Shown: positions 41,137 to 49,440, numbered from the stretch's first letter. The stretch is 64,000 nt of DNA from VRUG01 sp965372745 (GCA_965372745.1 CBDVDM010000008.1:3589-67588); one strand, 5' to 3'. Notes: generated by a model from the letters alone, not told the origin. A program made the numbers and translations.

Positions 41137-44126
41137 AACGACGGCCATTTTGCTGGGTTTTCCTAATAATTGTATTTTTGTCTACTTCGACTGCTTTGGC
41201 GGATCAGGCAGGCAGTATTCGCGGTATGGTATACGACAAAGATTTCGATGTCCCGCTGGCCGCTGCGCAGGTATTAATTGCTGAAACAGGGGAAAAAGTT
41301 ATCACCACAGATGAGGGGAATTTTGTTTTCGGCCAGGTAGAACCTGGAACTTACACACTTGTTTTTTCAAAAGAAGGCTACTCCCGGCAGGTAAAAGCCA
41401 ATGTAGTCGTTTCGCCGGGTAAGATGACAGAGTTAGATGCTTCGCTGTCTGGTGAATTTACAGAGATGGAGGAGTTCGTTGTTGAGGATGTGCAGATCGG
41501 CGTGGGAACAGAGGCTGCTCTGCTCGATCTTCGTATGGAAAGTCCTGCACTGATGGACTCGATAAGTTCTGAACTTATGAGTCAGGCAGGAGCAAGCGAC
41601 GCAGCCAGTGCCTTGAAGCTGGTGGCGGGTGCTACGGTACAGGACGGTAAATACGCAGTGATTCGCGGGCTGCCGGACCGGTACGTTAATTCACAGATGA
41701 ACAGCGTACGTCTGCCGACAGCGGATGCCGATAAACGTGCTGTGCAGTTGGATCAGTTTCCTTCAGCAGTTATAGAGAGCATTCAGGTCAGCAAGACTTT
41801 TACACCGGACCAGCAAGGTGATGCCTCCGGGGGAGCAGTGAATGTGGTGCTCAAAGGTATTCCAGACGAAGCTATGTTGAAGCTTGAAAGCGGAATCAGT
41901 TTCAACACGCAGGTAACGGGTAATAACAAATTCCTGACCTATAAGGGAGAAAAATTGGATTATTGGGGCAAGGGTGGTGAGGATATTCAGTTCGGAAATC
42001 TTGGTGGTAACTGGGACGGGGCTGTGGGCGTTTCCCGTAGTGAAGAGCCGACGGACTATAAATGGTCGGTGGCATTTGGAGACAAGTATCAACTTACTGA
42101 CGAAGTAAAGATAGGAGGTTTTGGCAGTCTTTTCTATGAACGGGACAGTTCGTTTTTTGATAAGGGGATTGATGATAAATACTGGGTCGAAACTCCCGGC
42201 GATCCGATGACTCCTCAATACATCCAGGGAACACCATCGCAGGGTGATTTCAAAACACAGCTTTTTGACGTGACACAGGGCAGCGAAAAGGTGAAATGGG
42301 GTGGATTAGGTATAGTAGGTCTGGAAACTGAAAACCATTCGCTGTCCCTGCTCTACATGTATACCAGAGTTGCCGAGAGTAAAGCAATGCTTGCAGAAGA
42401 CACCAGAGGCAAAAGTTATTATTTTTCTGGCTATGACCGCAACGATCCGACTGATCCAGGAAATCAAGAGCGTGATGCGGCACCATACCTTAGGACAGAA
42501 ACGCTTCAATATACCGAGCGAACAACTCAAACACTGCAATTAAGTGGACGCCATAAGTTTGCTTTCCCTGAATTTGGAATAAAAAATTTCTTGATGTTAC
42601 GTGACCCAGAATTTGATTGGGGAATTTCTACAAGCTCTGCCACTTTGTACCAACCGGACAAACGGCAGTTCGGTTCGTTGTGGTGGGCAGAATCTTATAA
42701 CCCGGGGTTTCCTCCTTGGGTTCCGCCATTTACGTCCCCGGAGGTACATCGCTTATTCAAGCCCGCCGCAAATTTTACCTTAGGGAATCTTCAGCGAATC
42801 TGGAAGGATATTTCGGAAGAGAGCGAACAATACTTTATGAACTTGAAGATTCCATTTGAACAGTGGAGCGGGGATGAAGGATATGTAAAATTCGGTTGGT
42901 TTAATGATAAAGTGCATCGTGAATATGAGCAGGATTCCTTCAGTAATTTTAATGATAACAGCGCTCAATTTGAAGGCCCATGGGAAGACTATTGGAGCAG
43001 TGTGTTTCCTTCTGAGAACCATCCAATAACAGCAGCTGATATCGATGTTGATTATAAGGGCGAACAGGAGATTTCAGCCTGGTATTACATGGCAGATTTG
43101 CCCCTGTGCTCTTTTTTTAACATAATTGGCGGTGCACGTTATGAAAATACCAAACTGAGCATAATCAATGATGCTGAAAAAGACGTAACCTGGATTCCTC
43201 CAGGTGCCTCTGGGCAGGTCAAACTGAATTCAGGCGATGCTGATGTTTCATTCAAACAGAAAGATATATTACCTTCGCTCGGATTTGTATTTAAACCATT
43301 CGAGAAAATTACACTGCGAGGTTCCTACAGCCAGACCATTGCGCGCCAGACATTTAAAGAGCTTACACCTATTCAACAGCAGGAATTTCTCGGCGGTGAT
43401 GTTTTTATCGGAAATCCCGAGTTGAAGATGAGCGCTTTGAAAAATTACGACCTGCGTCTTGATTATATTCCTTATGACGGTGGATTGGTCTCGTTTTCTT
43501 ATTTTCATAAAGACATCGAGTATCCTATTGAATATGTTCAACGGAATGCAGGCTTTACCTACACAATGCCTATGAATTACCCGAAAGGTGAGTTGAGCGG
43601 TTTTGAAATCGAAACGAGGCAGAAAATAGGACATTTCTGGAAGGGACTGGAAGGACTTACATTAGGGGCCAATGCAACATTTATTGATTCCGAAGTTACG
43701 CTTCCTGCGGAAGAAGCCACCGGTTTTGATCTGCCAAATATTATGGCTCCGATGTCAAAACGTCACATGACCAATGCACCTGAGCATCTCTACAATATTT
43801 TTCTTAATTACAAGATGGATAAATTAGGCCTGCCTGACACACAACTATCCCTTTTTTATACGGTCAGGGGCGATACTTTGGTAGCAGGAGCCGGCCAGTC
43901 AAATGGCAAATTTGTACCAGATGTATATGAAACAGAATACGGCACACTCAATCTGGGCTTGTCGCACAAAATCGGAGATATCTGGAAACTCAAATTTCAG
44001 GCCAAAAATCTGCTCAACCCGAAAATCGAAAGTGTCTATCGCTCTGACTATATTGGTGGTGACATTACTAAAAGCTCGTATCGAAAGGGCATGGAGTTTT
44101 CAATAAGTTTAAGTGCTAGATTTTAA
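41130..44126 (+). CDS. TonB-dependent outer-membrane receptor with N-terminal carboxypeptidase-regulatory-like domain
   Basis: This 998-residue receptor has a signal peptide (about 1-25), a CarboxypepD_reg-like beta-sandwich (about 28-115, IRGMVYDKDFDVPLAAAQVL), a plug domain (about 130-250, KYAVIRGLPDRYVNSQMNSV) and a 22-strand-type barrel. It ends in the classical outer-membrane terminus SISLSARF. A TonB box before the plug is not obvious to me. It is translationally coupled to the lipoprotein gene and lies in an operon with a PhoB-box promoter matching that of the tonB/exb operon. Import of a phosphorus-containing substrate is the natural hypothesis; the sequence does not reveal which. Confidence 0.93.
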   Translation: MVKRRPFCWVFLIIVFLSTSTALADQAGSIRGMVYDKDFDVPLAAAQVLIAETGEKVITTDEGNFVFGQVEPGTYTLVFSKEGYSRQVKANVVVSPGKMTELDASLSGEFTEMEEFVVEDVQIGVGTEAALLDLRMESPALMDSISSELMSQAGASDAASALKLVAGATVQDGKYAVIRGLPDRYVNSQMNSVRLPTADADKRAVQLDQFPSAVIESIQVSKTFTPDQQGDASGGAVNVVLKGIPDEAMLKLESGISFNTQVTGNNKFLTYKGEKLDYWGKGGEDIQFGNLGGNWDGAVGVSRSEEPTDYKWSVAFGDKYQLTDEVKIGGFGSLFYERDSSFFDKGIDDKYWVETPGDPMTPQYIQGTPSQGDFKTQLFDVTQGSEKVKWGGLGIVGLETENHSLSLLYMYTRVAESKAMLAEDTRGKSYYFSGYDRNDPTDPGNQERDAAPYLRTETLQYTERTTQTLQLSGRHKFAFPEFGIKNFLMLRDPEFDWGISTSSATLYQPDKRQFGSLWWAESYNPGFPPWVPPFTSPEVHRLFKPAANFTLGNLQRIWKDISEESEQYFMNLKIPFEQWSGDEGYVKFGWFNDKVHREYEQDSFSNFNDNSAQFEGPWEDYWSSVFPSENHPITAADIDVDYKGEQEISAWYYMADLPLCSFFNIIGGARYENTKLSIINDAEKDVTWIPPGASGQVKLNSGDADVSFKQKDILPSLGFVFKPFEKITLRGSYSQTIARQTFKELTPIQQQEFLGGDVFIGNPELKMSALKNYDLRLDYIPYDGGLVSFSYFHKDIEYPIEYVQRNAGFTYTMPMNYPKGELSGFEIETRQKIGHFWKGLEGLTLGANATFIDSEVTLPAEEATGFDLPNIMAPMSKRHMTNAPEHLYNIFLNYKMDKLGLPDTQLSLFYTVRGDTLVAGAGQSNGKFVPDVYETEYGTLNLGLSHKIGDIWKLKFQAKNLLNPKIESVYRSDYIGGDITKSSYRKGMEFSISLSARF

Positions 44127-44164
44127 AGTGGCATCGTTTTTAGGGGAGGGATTAGTTGATACTT

Positions 44165-44779
44165 TTATATACACATCACATTACTTTCTGGATCCCACAA
44201 TTCAAAATTCTTTTCCAATTCTTCCAGGATAAACTGTCGCTGAAGGTAATCCATTGTTTGTAGTTCATTTATAAAATCATAAGGGTCGTTAAATTGAAAA
44301 CTCGAATATTCCCGGGATATTTGCATTGTTGGTTCTTCAAGAAGCAAAAGCATCTTATGGCTTTCTACCAAAATTTCATGTCCATCATTATGGCTGTTTT
44401 GCATTTCAAGAACAAAATGCATATTCGTGCTGGTACCTAACCCTGTTCCGAGTTCAAAAATCCCAGCGGCAAGTTTTTCTATCTCTTCAAAGCTTTGGAT
44501 AATAATACCAGTATAAAGTTTTTGAGATTTGTAATTGTGCTCAACTATCAGAATGCATGTTGAATTATCAAACTTTATTGGCTCGATTCCGAATGCTGAA
44601 CCAATATCGACTACAGGAATGCAGGAGAATTCGAATTCTATTGTACCTGAAATATGCTTTGGGACCTCTCTATTGGCTTTTAATATTTCTCGCGACCCCA
44701 GACAGCGAACCTGCATCTGTTTTTTGTCATTTCCAGTTTGAAGAAGAAATGTTGTAAGTAAGAAAAAATCATAATCCAT
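44165..44779 (-). CDS. CheW-like domain protein, predicted phosphate-controlled
   Basis: The 204-residue protein has an N-terminal part that fits a CheW fold: HISGTIEFEFSCIPVVDIGS, which resembles the conserved GVINLRG-x-IPVVDLR strand pair. It is followed by CILIVEH and TGIIIQSFEEIEKL, like the next CheW strands. The C-terminal about 80 residues (Glu-rich, with two predicted helices) are not recognised. CheW proteins couple receptors to the kinase CheA, but no cheA, mcp or cheY is nearby, so it may serve a distant array. A minus-strand PhoB-box array precedes it and an AAGGAAAT ribosome site precedes the ATG. It is convergent with the TonB receptor. Confidence 0.6.
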   Translation of the reverse strand: MDYDFFLLTTFLLQTGNDKKQMQVRCLGSREILKANREVPKHISGTIEFEFSCIPVVDIGSAFGIEPIKFDNSTCILIVEHNYKSQKLYTGIIIQSFEEIEKLAAGIFELGTGLGTSTNMHFVLEMQNSHNDGHEILVESHKMLLLLEEPTMQISREYSSFQFNDPYDFINELQTMDYLQRQFILEELEKNFELWDPESNVMCI

Positions 44780-44846
44780 TTGGCCAATTTCCTTAAAGCG
44801 ATATTGTTTTTGGTTCCAGAGACGTTTACATTTTTTACTACCTTAC

Positions 44847-44891
44847 ACAATAGTTGAAGAAAGTTAGAAAGATATTAACGCTTTGTTAAAA
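44847..44891 (-). promoter_or_regulatory. PhoB-box promoter of the CheW-like gene
   Basis: Read on the minus strand: TTTTAAC (44891-44885), CGTTAAT (44880-44874), TTCTAAC (44869-44863), in 11-bp phase, then 10 bp and TATTGT (44852-44847) as -10. The geometry equals that of the pst and phoB promoters. The start of transcription would be near 44840, about 60 nt before the start codon. Confidence 0.62.
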
Positions 44892-45230
44892 AAATATTAT
44901 TTCTGCGCAACTCGCATAGATAAATCGAAAAAATAATTTCATTCTAACTTGCAGCTAATCTTGCTAAAACACTCAGATTTTACACTTCACTGTAATTATG
45001 CTATTACATTTTTAATAAGATTTATGAGTAGTCAGAAAGGCGCCGTATCAGGAAGAAGGACACGCAAGAAAAAATCATACACACAAAAAAATGAAAAAAT
45101 ATTGCCACCTTCAAAAGTGATGTCGGCGCCTTAAATGATTGCCAAAGCACCAAGAATGTTTGTCTTGTTGCTATAAATAGTTAAAGAATCGAAAAAAGAA
45201 AAAAGTTGTGAAGGGATTTATAATTAAAAA

Positions 45231-45332
45231 GTTCTAACATTTTGTGTACCTTCATAGCTGGGAGAACGGTATTGGTTTTTAGTACCACTTCCCAGACAGG
45301 CAAACCTCGAAAGTTTTTTCGAGGTTTGTTTT
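45231..45332 (+). ncRNA. Candidate small RNA ending in a strong intrinsic terminator
   Basis: This intergenic stretch can form a stem from CTGGGA (45258-45263) with TCCCAG, extended by GGTA/TACC, followed by the terminator hairpin at 45301-45332. A TATAAT hexamer (45219-45224) lies at the right distance upstream for a start near 45231, although no good -35 is visible. A single TTCTAAC (45232-45238) is present but not in a phased array. No open frame fits. The gene-free region 44780-45592 otherwise holds the CheW promoter, a dubious 36-codon basic frame (45024-45134) and the phoB remnant. Confidence 0.4.
45301..45332 (+). terminator. Rho-independent terminator
   Basis: CAAACCTCGAAA pairs with TTTCGAGGTTTG around a short T-rich loop and is followed by TTTTATATT. 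It is the strongest intrinsic terminator in the neighbourhood and has no annotated gene directly upstream on this strand, which supports a transcript such as the small RNA proposed here. Confidence 0.75.
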
Positions 45333-45367
45333 ATATTATAGCATCATCCGAATAATTGACATCTCAG

Positions 45368-45535
45368 GGTTTGGTTTTTACGCGATACCGGATTATTGAT
45401 GCGATGCATAGTGATGACTATCTGGTAACAGATAGGGCCGTTGATGTTCAGATAATCGAACTCCGAAAGAAATTGGGAACTTGTAGCAAATATATCGAAA
45501 CTGTTCGTGGTGTCGGATATTATTTTAAGGATTAA
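45368..45535 (+). pseudogene. phoB: phoB C-terminal remnant (winged-helix DNA-binding end)
   Basis: The 55-codon frame reads like the last quarter of the intact PhoB at 46669: TRYRIIDAMHSDDYLVTDRA, then YIETVRGVGYYFKD. Nucleotide similarity to 47191-47352 is high and continues a few bases past the stop codon (ATTAATCGAT). The receiver domain, the first part of the effector domain and any start codon are absent. This is a relic of a duplication of the phoB-phoR region; phoR is not preserved next to it. Confidence 0.85.
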
Positions 45536-45592
45536 TCGATACCTAAAATGATTACTGTAATTGTCAATTAGTGATTGGTAGTAATGGTAAAC

Positions 45593-46123
45593 TTACAAAA
45601 CTGCTGCAAGGCTACTTCTTTGGGGTTTTTCCACAGCATAGTTTTTATCTATATCCAGGACTAATCTACCAAGAGGTAAATGCTGTTTGATTCTTTGAGA
45701 TACCGGCATAGCATTTATTATAAATAGACCAGCCAAGGCGTGCTTGAAAGTATCATTAACGTGGGGTAAAACACATCTGCCAATATCAAGAGCAAGTTCC
45801 GAAATTGATTCATCAGCATACGATTGTTTAGCTAAAGCATAAGTCAAATCGAATTTGTTTTTCAGGAGACATCTCGTAAAAACTTTGGGCTTTATGTTTT
45901 CACCCTGCGTAATTTCATCTCTATAAATCTGATCATAAAACCTTATTAAGTGGCTTAATGGAACTATATTCTGAGCTTTCTCAGACCAAGGCATAAATGA
46001 CAAGGATGCAAGATGAATCCAAAAGGCTTCTTCCTTAGTATATCCATATTTCGACAGGTGGTTTGTTTGATAAATATAAGTATCATACAAGCAATCTATC
46101 ATATCTGAAAGATGACTCACCAT
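45593..46123 (-). CDS. Hypothetical protein, 176 residues
   Basis: The open frame has a good ribosome site (GGGAG) before an ATG and a plausible soluble alpha-helical composition (DMIDCLYDTYIYQTNHLSKY, EEAFWIHLASLSFMPWSEKA). I do not recognise the family. There is no signal peptide or membrane segment. It lies on the opposite strand inside an area of decayed phoB-related sequence, and no Pho box faces it. It may be an independent insertion or a fast-evolving gene. Confidence 0.5.
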   Translation of the reverse strand: MVSHLSDMIDCLYDTYIYQTNHLSKYGYTKEEAFWIHLASLSFMPWSEKAQNIVPLSHLIRFYDQIYRDEITQGENIKPKVFTRCLLKNKFDLTYALAKQSYADESISELALDIGRCVLPHVNDTFKHALAGLFIINAMPVSQRIKQHLPLGRLVLDIDKNYAVEKPQRSSLAAVL

Positions 46124-46191
46124 AATATATACTCCCAGTTATTTTGTATTTGGTGAATACCTAACTATCCATATAACGTGGTACTGTTTAG

Positions 46192-46404
46192 GACGTATTA
46201 GGAGCTTGTTATTTTTTTGTATATCGCTGTGTTTGCGATGAGATCCGTAAATACATTGAAACTATAGCATCTCTCAAAAAAGCTGGACTGAAGCCAATAG
46301 ATTCCAATTTCCTCCTGCCATTCAAAAATTCTCCTGACACCGGCGATGTATATTGTTATATGGAAAGAAAGATTGCCAGTTGGTATTCTTTGTGGAACGT
46401 TTAG
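46192..46404 (+). pseudogene. Unrecognised open frame without start, possible gene fragment
   Basis: An uninterrupted 70-codon frame (VCDEIRKYIETIASLKKAGL, then DTGDVYCYMERKIASWYSLW) runs between stops and lacks a start codon for most of its length. It ends directly before the ATG of the small frame at 46405. Its composition looks protein-like, which the antisense frame over it does not. I cannot name the family. It may be the tail of a gene broken in the same event that left the phoB remnant. Confidence 0.25.
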
Positions 46405-46596
46405 ATGCATGAGTTAGGTTTTAATATTTTGTGCTTGATCGGAATAATATACTTATTGTGTCGTAGAAAGTGTCAAGTATGTGTCAAGTCGTTTTGGGGA
46501 GTCTTCTGTTTAGAAGGACTTACAATGAGATTATTAACCCAAATGTTATCCATTCTACTTAATATGTTGAGATTGGGCCAGATTGTGATAAACTAA
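46405..46596 (+). pseudogene. Degenerate copy of the small membrane protein encoded at 49441
   Basis: The first part, FNILCLIGIIYLLCR, matches ANILCSIGTIYLLYR of the 62-residue protein at 49441, and the DNA is about 85 percent identical by eye over roughly 40 bases. After that the sequences diverge, and the rest of this frame is unlike its homolog. Together with the phoB remnant at 45368 it marks an older tandem copy of the phoBR-small-gene block. Confidence 0.5.
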
Positions 46597-46617
46597 GCAC
46601 CGGCTAAACTAATAAAA

Positions 46618-46662
46618 AACTAACGTTTCGCTAACAAGGCACTAACGCAAATAAAGTAGAAA
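46618..46662 (+). promoter_or_regulatory. PhoB-box promoter of phoBR (autoregulation)
   Basis: AACTAAC (46618), CGCTAAC (46629) and CACTAAC (46640) are in 11-bp phase. Ten bases later lies TAGAAA (46657-46662). If this is the -10, transcription starts at or next to the ATG at 46669, and indeed no Shine-Dalgarno sequence precedes that ATG. The rest of 46124-46668 holds the fragments described separately. Confidence 0.68.
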
Positions 46663-46668
46663 AAAGCT

Positions 46669-47352
46669 ATGCCAAAGGAAAATATTCTTATTGTAGATGA
46701 TGAGGAAGATGTGCTGGAGTTGGTACGGTATAACCTCGACAAGAATGGCTACAGGATTGAGACAGCAACCACCGGTGAGAAGGCTTTGACAAAAGCAAGG
46801 ACCAAGTTGCCTGACCTGATAATACTGGACTTGATGCTGCCAGGGATCGATGGCTTGCAGGTTTGCAAGAAGCTGAAAAGCGATGCCAAAACCGAACATA
46901 TTCCAATAATAATGCTTACTGCCAAGGGGGAGGAAGCAGATATTGTTACGGGTTTGGAATTAGGAGCCGACGATTATGTTACCAAGCCTTTTAGTCCCAA
47001 GGTGTTAGTCGCAAGAGTCCGTCGAATCCTGCACAAAACAATTGCTCGTGATTTGAAAAAGGCGCCTGTAAAAATTCACGAGTTAATTATAGACCCTGCT
47101 CGTCGCCAAGTTCTAATCAAGAACAAACCGGTGGATTTAACATTTACTGAATTCAACATTCTTTACGTATTAGCCAAGAGACCGGGTTTGGTTTTTACGC
47201 GATACCAGATTGTTGATATGTTACACGGTGATGACTACCTGGTTACGGATAGGGCTGTGGATGTTCAAATAGTTGGGCTTCGAAAAAAACTGGGGCCTTG
47301 CAGCAAATATATCGAAACAGTCCGCGGCGTCGGATATCGCTTTAAGGATTAA
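46669..47352 (+). CDS. phoB: Phosphate regulon response regulator PhoB
   Basis: This OmpR/PhoB-family transcription factor has an N-terminal receiver domain with acidic residues Asp10-Asp11 and the phosphorylation site Asp54 (IILDLMLPG), Thr at MLTAKG and Lys in DYVTKPF. The C-terminal winged-helix domain covers about 130-225 (TEFNILYVLAKRPGLVFTRY, then TVRGVGYRFKD). Length 227 is standard. It is 3 bp upstream of a PhoR-type kinase and near pst genes and phoU, fixing its role. It is expected to bind the 11-bp-phased TTCTAAC-like repeats found here, including those before its own gene. No ribosome site is visible, so translation may be leaderless. Confidence 0.95.
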   Translation: MPKENILIVDDEEDVLELVRYNLDKNGYRIETATTGEKALTKARTKLPDLIILDLMLPGIDGLQVCKKLKSDAKTEHIPIIMLTAKGEEADIVTGLELGADDYVTKPFSPKVLVARVRRILHKTIARDLKKAPVKIHELIIDPARRQVLIKNKPVDLTFTEFNILYVLAKRPGLVFTRYQIVDMLHGDDYLVTDRAVDVQIVGLRKKLGPCSKYIETVRGVGYRFKD

Positions 47353-47355
47353 TCG

Positions 47356-49128
47356 ATGTTTAAAAAGCGATTGTTATGGCAGCTTTATCCATCTTTCTTA
47401 CTGATTATTGTTATTTCAGTAGTTGGTGTAGCCTGGTATGCGTCGCAGTCTTTACGTAATTTTCATCTTAATCAGGTTGCCGAGGATCTCAAATCCCGCG
47501 CACATTTAATCGAAAAACAGATATCGACTAATTTGACGAATAGAAATTTTAAAGAAATCGATGTTTTTTGTAAACAAATAGTAACGGCCAGTTCCACACG
47601 AATTACAGTGATTTTGCCTAATGGAGAAGTAATTGCAGATTCCGATGAAATACCCGGCCGCATGAAAAATCATGCTGATAGGCCGGAATTTCGGGATGCC
47701 CTGGAGCAAGGTTCGGGTAACTCACTTCGGTTTAGTGAGACTCTTGGCAAAAGAATGATGTATCTGGCAATCCCAATAAAGCAGGATGACAAAGTCCAGG
47801 CTGTTGTCAGAACATCTGTACCCGTTACCGCAATTGACGAAGCACTTAAAAATATTTATAAAAAACTTTTTTGGGCAGGTGCGATTATCGCAGTTTGTGC
47901 GGCAGCGATAAGTCTGGCAATATCCAAGAAAATAAGTCGTCCTGTGGAGCAGATGACCGAGGTAGCAAAACATTTCGCTTCAGGCGAGCTCGATATGAGG
48001 TTATCCATACCAAATGCAACTGAACTGGCTGAACTGGCAAAAGCCTTAAACGAAATGGCCCGACAGCTTAACGCAAGGATTGATACAATAACGAAAGAGC
48101 GAAGCCAGATACAGGCAATTCTTTCAAGTATGATTGAGGGTGTGCTGGCAGTTGATTCGGCTGGATACATCGTCAGCATTAACAAAGCAGCAGCGGAGTT
48201 GCTCGGTATCGATGCAACTAGCTCACATGGGCTAAGCATTGAAGAGGTTGTCCGCAATCCCCAACTCCAGCAGTATATAAAAAATACTCTCGAAAATAAA
48301 CAGCCATCTGAAACCGATTGTTTCGTATTGAATAACGGCGGGCGTTTCCTGCAACTATATGGTTCCAGCCTGACCGACAACAAAGGCAGCAACAGCGGTG
48401 CTGTGCTGGTACTGCACGATATTACCCGAACTCGTCAACTGGAAGAGGTAAGACGCGATTTTGTTGCTAATGTCTCTCACGAACTTAAGACGCCTATTAC
48501 CTCGATCAAGGGCTTTGTTGAAACACTACAGGAAGGCGCTTTTGATAAGCCCGAAGAATCTAAGCGTTTTCTTGAAATAATCGCTAAACACGCCGATAGA
48601 TTAAATGCCATTGTTGACGATTTGTTAAGCCTTTCCAGATTGGAAGAAGACAGCGAAAAAAGAAGACTTTCTTTTGAAAAAACAAGCATAAGGCCGACTC
48701 TCACTTCAGCTATTGAACTTTCTAAAGTTAAAGCAGACCCAAAGCATATAACAGTCGAGCTGCTTTGCGACAAAGAGATAACAGCAAAAATAAATGCGGT
48801 TCTTATAGAACAGGCGGTACTTAATCTTATTGGTAATGCAATTAAATACAGTCAGGACAACAGCAAAATACAAGTTGGTGCTCAGGAAACAGAAAACGAG
48901 GTTCTTATCACTGTATCCGACCAGGGTTGTGGAATAGCCAAAGAGCATCTTGTTCGGATTTTCGAGCGTTTTTACGTCGTTGACAAAGGCAGAAGTCGTA
49001 AGTTAGGCGGTACCGGCTTAGGCCTTGCAATCGTAAAACACATTGCACAGGTTCATGGTGGTTACGTAACGGTCGAAAGCAAACCTGGTTCCGGCAGTGT
49101 ATTTACCATACATTTACCTGCCGACTAA
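47356..49128 (+). CDS. phoR: Phosphate regulon sensor histidine kinase PhoR
   Basis: This membrane kinase phosphorylates PhoB. It has a transmembrane helix at about 9-30, a periplasmic sensor region (about 31-170) larger than the minimal loop of E. coli PhoR, a second helix (about 171-190) and a HAMP domain (about 190-245). A PAS domain (about 255-355) follows, then HisKA with the phosphoacceptor His375 in FVANVSHELKTPITSIKGF. The HATPase domain has the N box (NLIGNAIKYS), G1 (DQGCGIA) and G2 (GGTGLGLAIVKH). Length 590. The periplasmic domain suggests it may sense something directly in addition to Pst/PhoU input. Confidence 0.95.
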   Translation: MFKKRLLWQLYPSFLLIIVISVVGVAWYASQSLRNFHLNQVAEDLKSRAHLIEKQISTNLTNRNFKEIDVFCKQIVTASSTRITVILPNGEVIADSDEIPGRMKNHADRPEFRDALEQGSGNSLRFSETLGKRMMYLAIPIKQDDKVQAVVRTSVPVTAIDEALKNIYKKLFWAGAIIAVCAAAISLAISKKISRPVEQMTEVAKHFASGELDMRLSIPNATELAELAKALNEMARQLNARIDTITKERSQIQAILSSMIEGVLAVDSAGYIVSINKAAAELLGIDATSSHGLSIEEVVRNPQLQQYIKNTLENKQPSETDCFVLNNGGRFLQLYGSSLTDNKGSNSGAVLVLHDITRTRQLEEVRRDFVANVSHELKTPITSIKGFVETLQEGAFDKPEESKRFLEIIAKHADRLNAIVDDLLSLSRLEEDSEKRRLSFEKTSIRPTLTSAIELSKVKADPKHITVELLCDKEITAKINAVLIEQAVLNLIGNAIKYSQDNSKIQVGAQETENEVLITVSDQGCGIAKEHLVRIFERFYVVDKGRSRKLGGTGLGLAIVKHIAQVHGGYVTVESKPGSGSVFTIHLPAD

Positions 49129-49173
49129 AATACCAAGCTTTCAATTTCTCTTGTCTACTAATAAAAATTGTCC

Positions 49174-49229
49174 TCTTAACAGAATTCTAACTCTGTTTTC
49201 ATATCCTCCTAACATTGCCAGCATATACT
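49174..49229 (+). promoter_or_regulatory. PhoB-box promoter of the two small genes
   Basis: Four 11-bp-phased units: TCTTAAC (49174), TTCTAAC (49185), TTTTCAT (49196) and TCCTAAC (49207). After 10 bp comes an excellent -10, TATACT (49224-49229). This is the clearest -10 of the set and shows that the array replaces a -35 element, as at PhoB-activated promoters. Confidence 0.75.
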
Positions 49230-49267
49230 ATTTTACGAAAGAACGACAGGATTACAGGAGTTATGAT

Positions 49268-49399
49268 ATGAAAGTTTTACTATCCATTTGGAAATGGTGG
49301 TATGAATTCTGGAGCTGGGATACTGATGTATATGGCAGCATAGATTCTCACAAGTGGGAAAGCAAAATTGAGGTATATAGAGGTTTATCCGGAAATTAA
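49268..49399 (+). CDS. Trp-rich 43-residue small protein
   Basis: The ATG is preceded by CAGGAG at 7 bp spacing and by the PhoB-box promoter at 49174. The peptide contains six tryptophans in 43 residues, most in an aromatic N-terminal segment (LLSIWKWWYEFWSWDTDVYG), followed by a polar tail. The start was chosen at 49268 because the earlier in-frame TTG at 49097 lies inside phoR and upstream of the promoter. No family is recognised. Aromatic small proteins often sit at membranes, but that is a guess. It is co-transcribed with the next gene. Confidence 0.55.
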   Translation: MKVLLSIWKWWYEFWSWDTDVYGSIDSHKWESKIEVYRGLSGN

Positions 49400-49440
49400 T
49401 ATAAATCCAGCTATTGAGTTTATCATTTAGGGGAACGAAA

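Noticed and set aside
45232..45238. PhoB site for the small RNA candidate
   Set aside because: Only one TTCTAAC unit is present, without partners at 11-bp spacing or a -10 at 10 bp.
46198..46410. 70-codon minus-strand frame before phoB
   Set aside because: The sense strand of the same segment has a more protein-like frame (46192-46404); neither is convincing as an intact gene.
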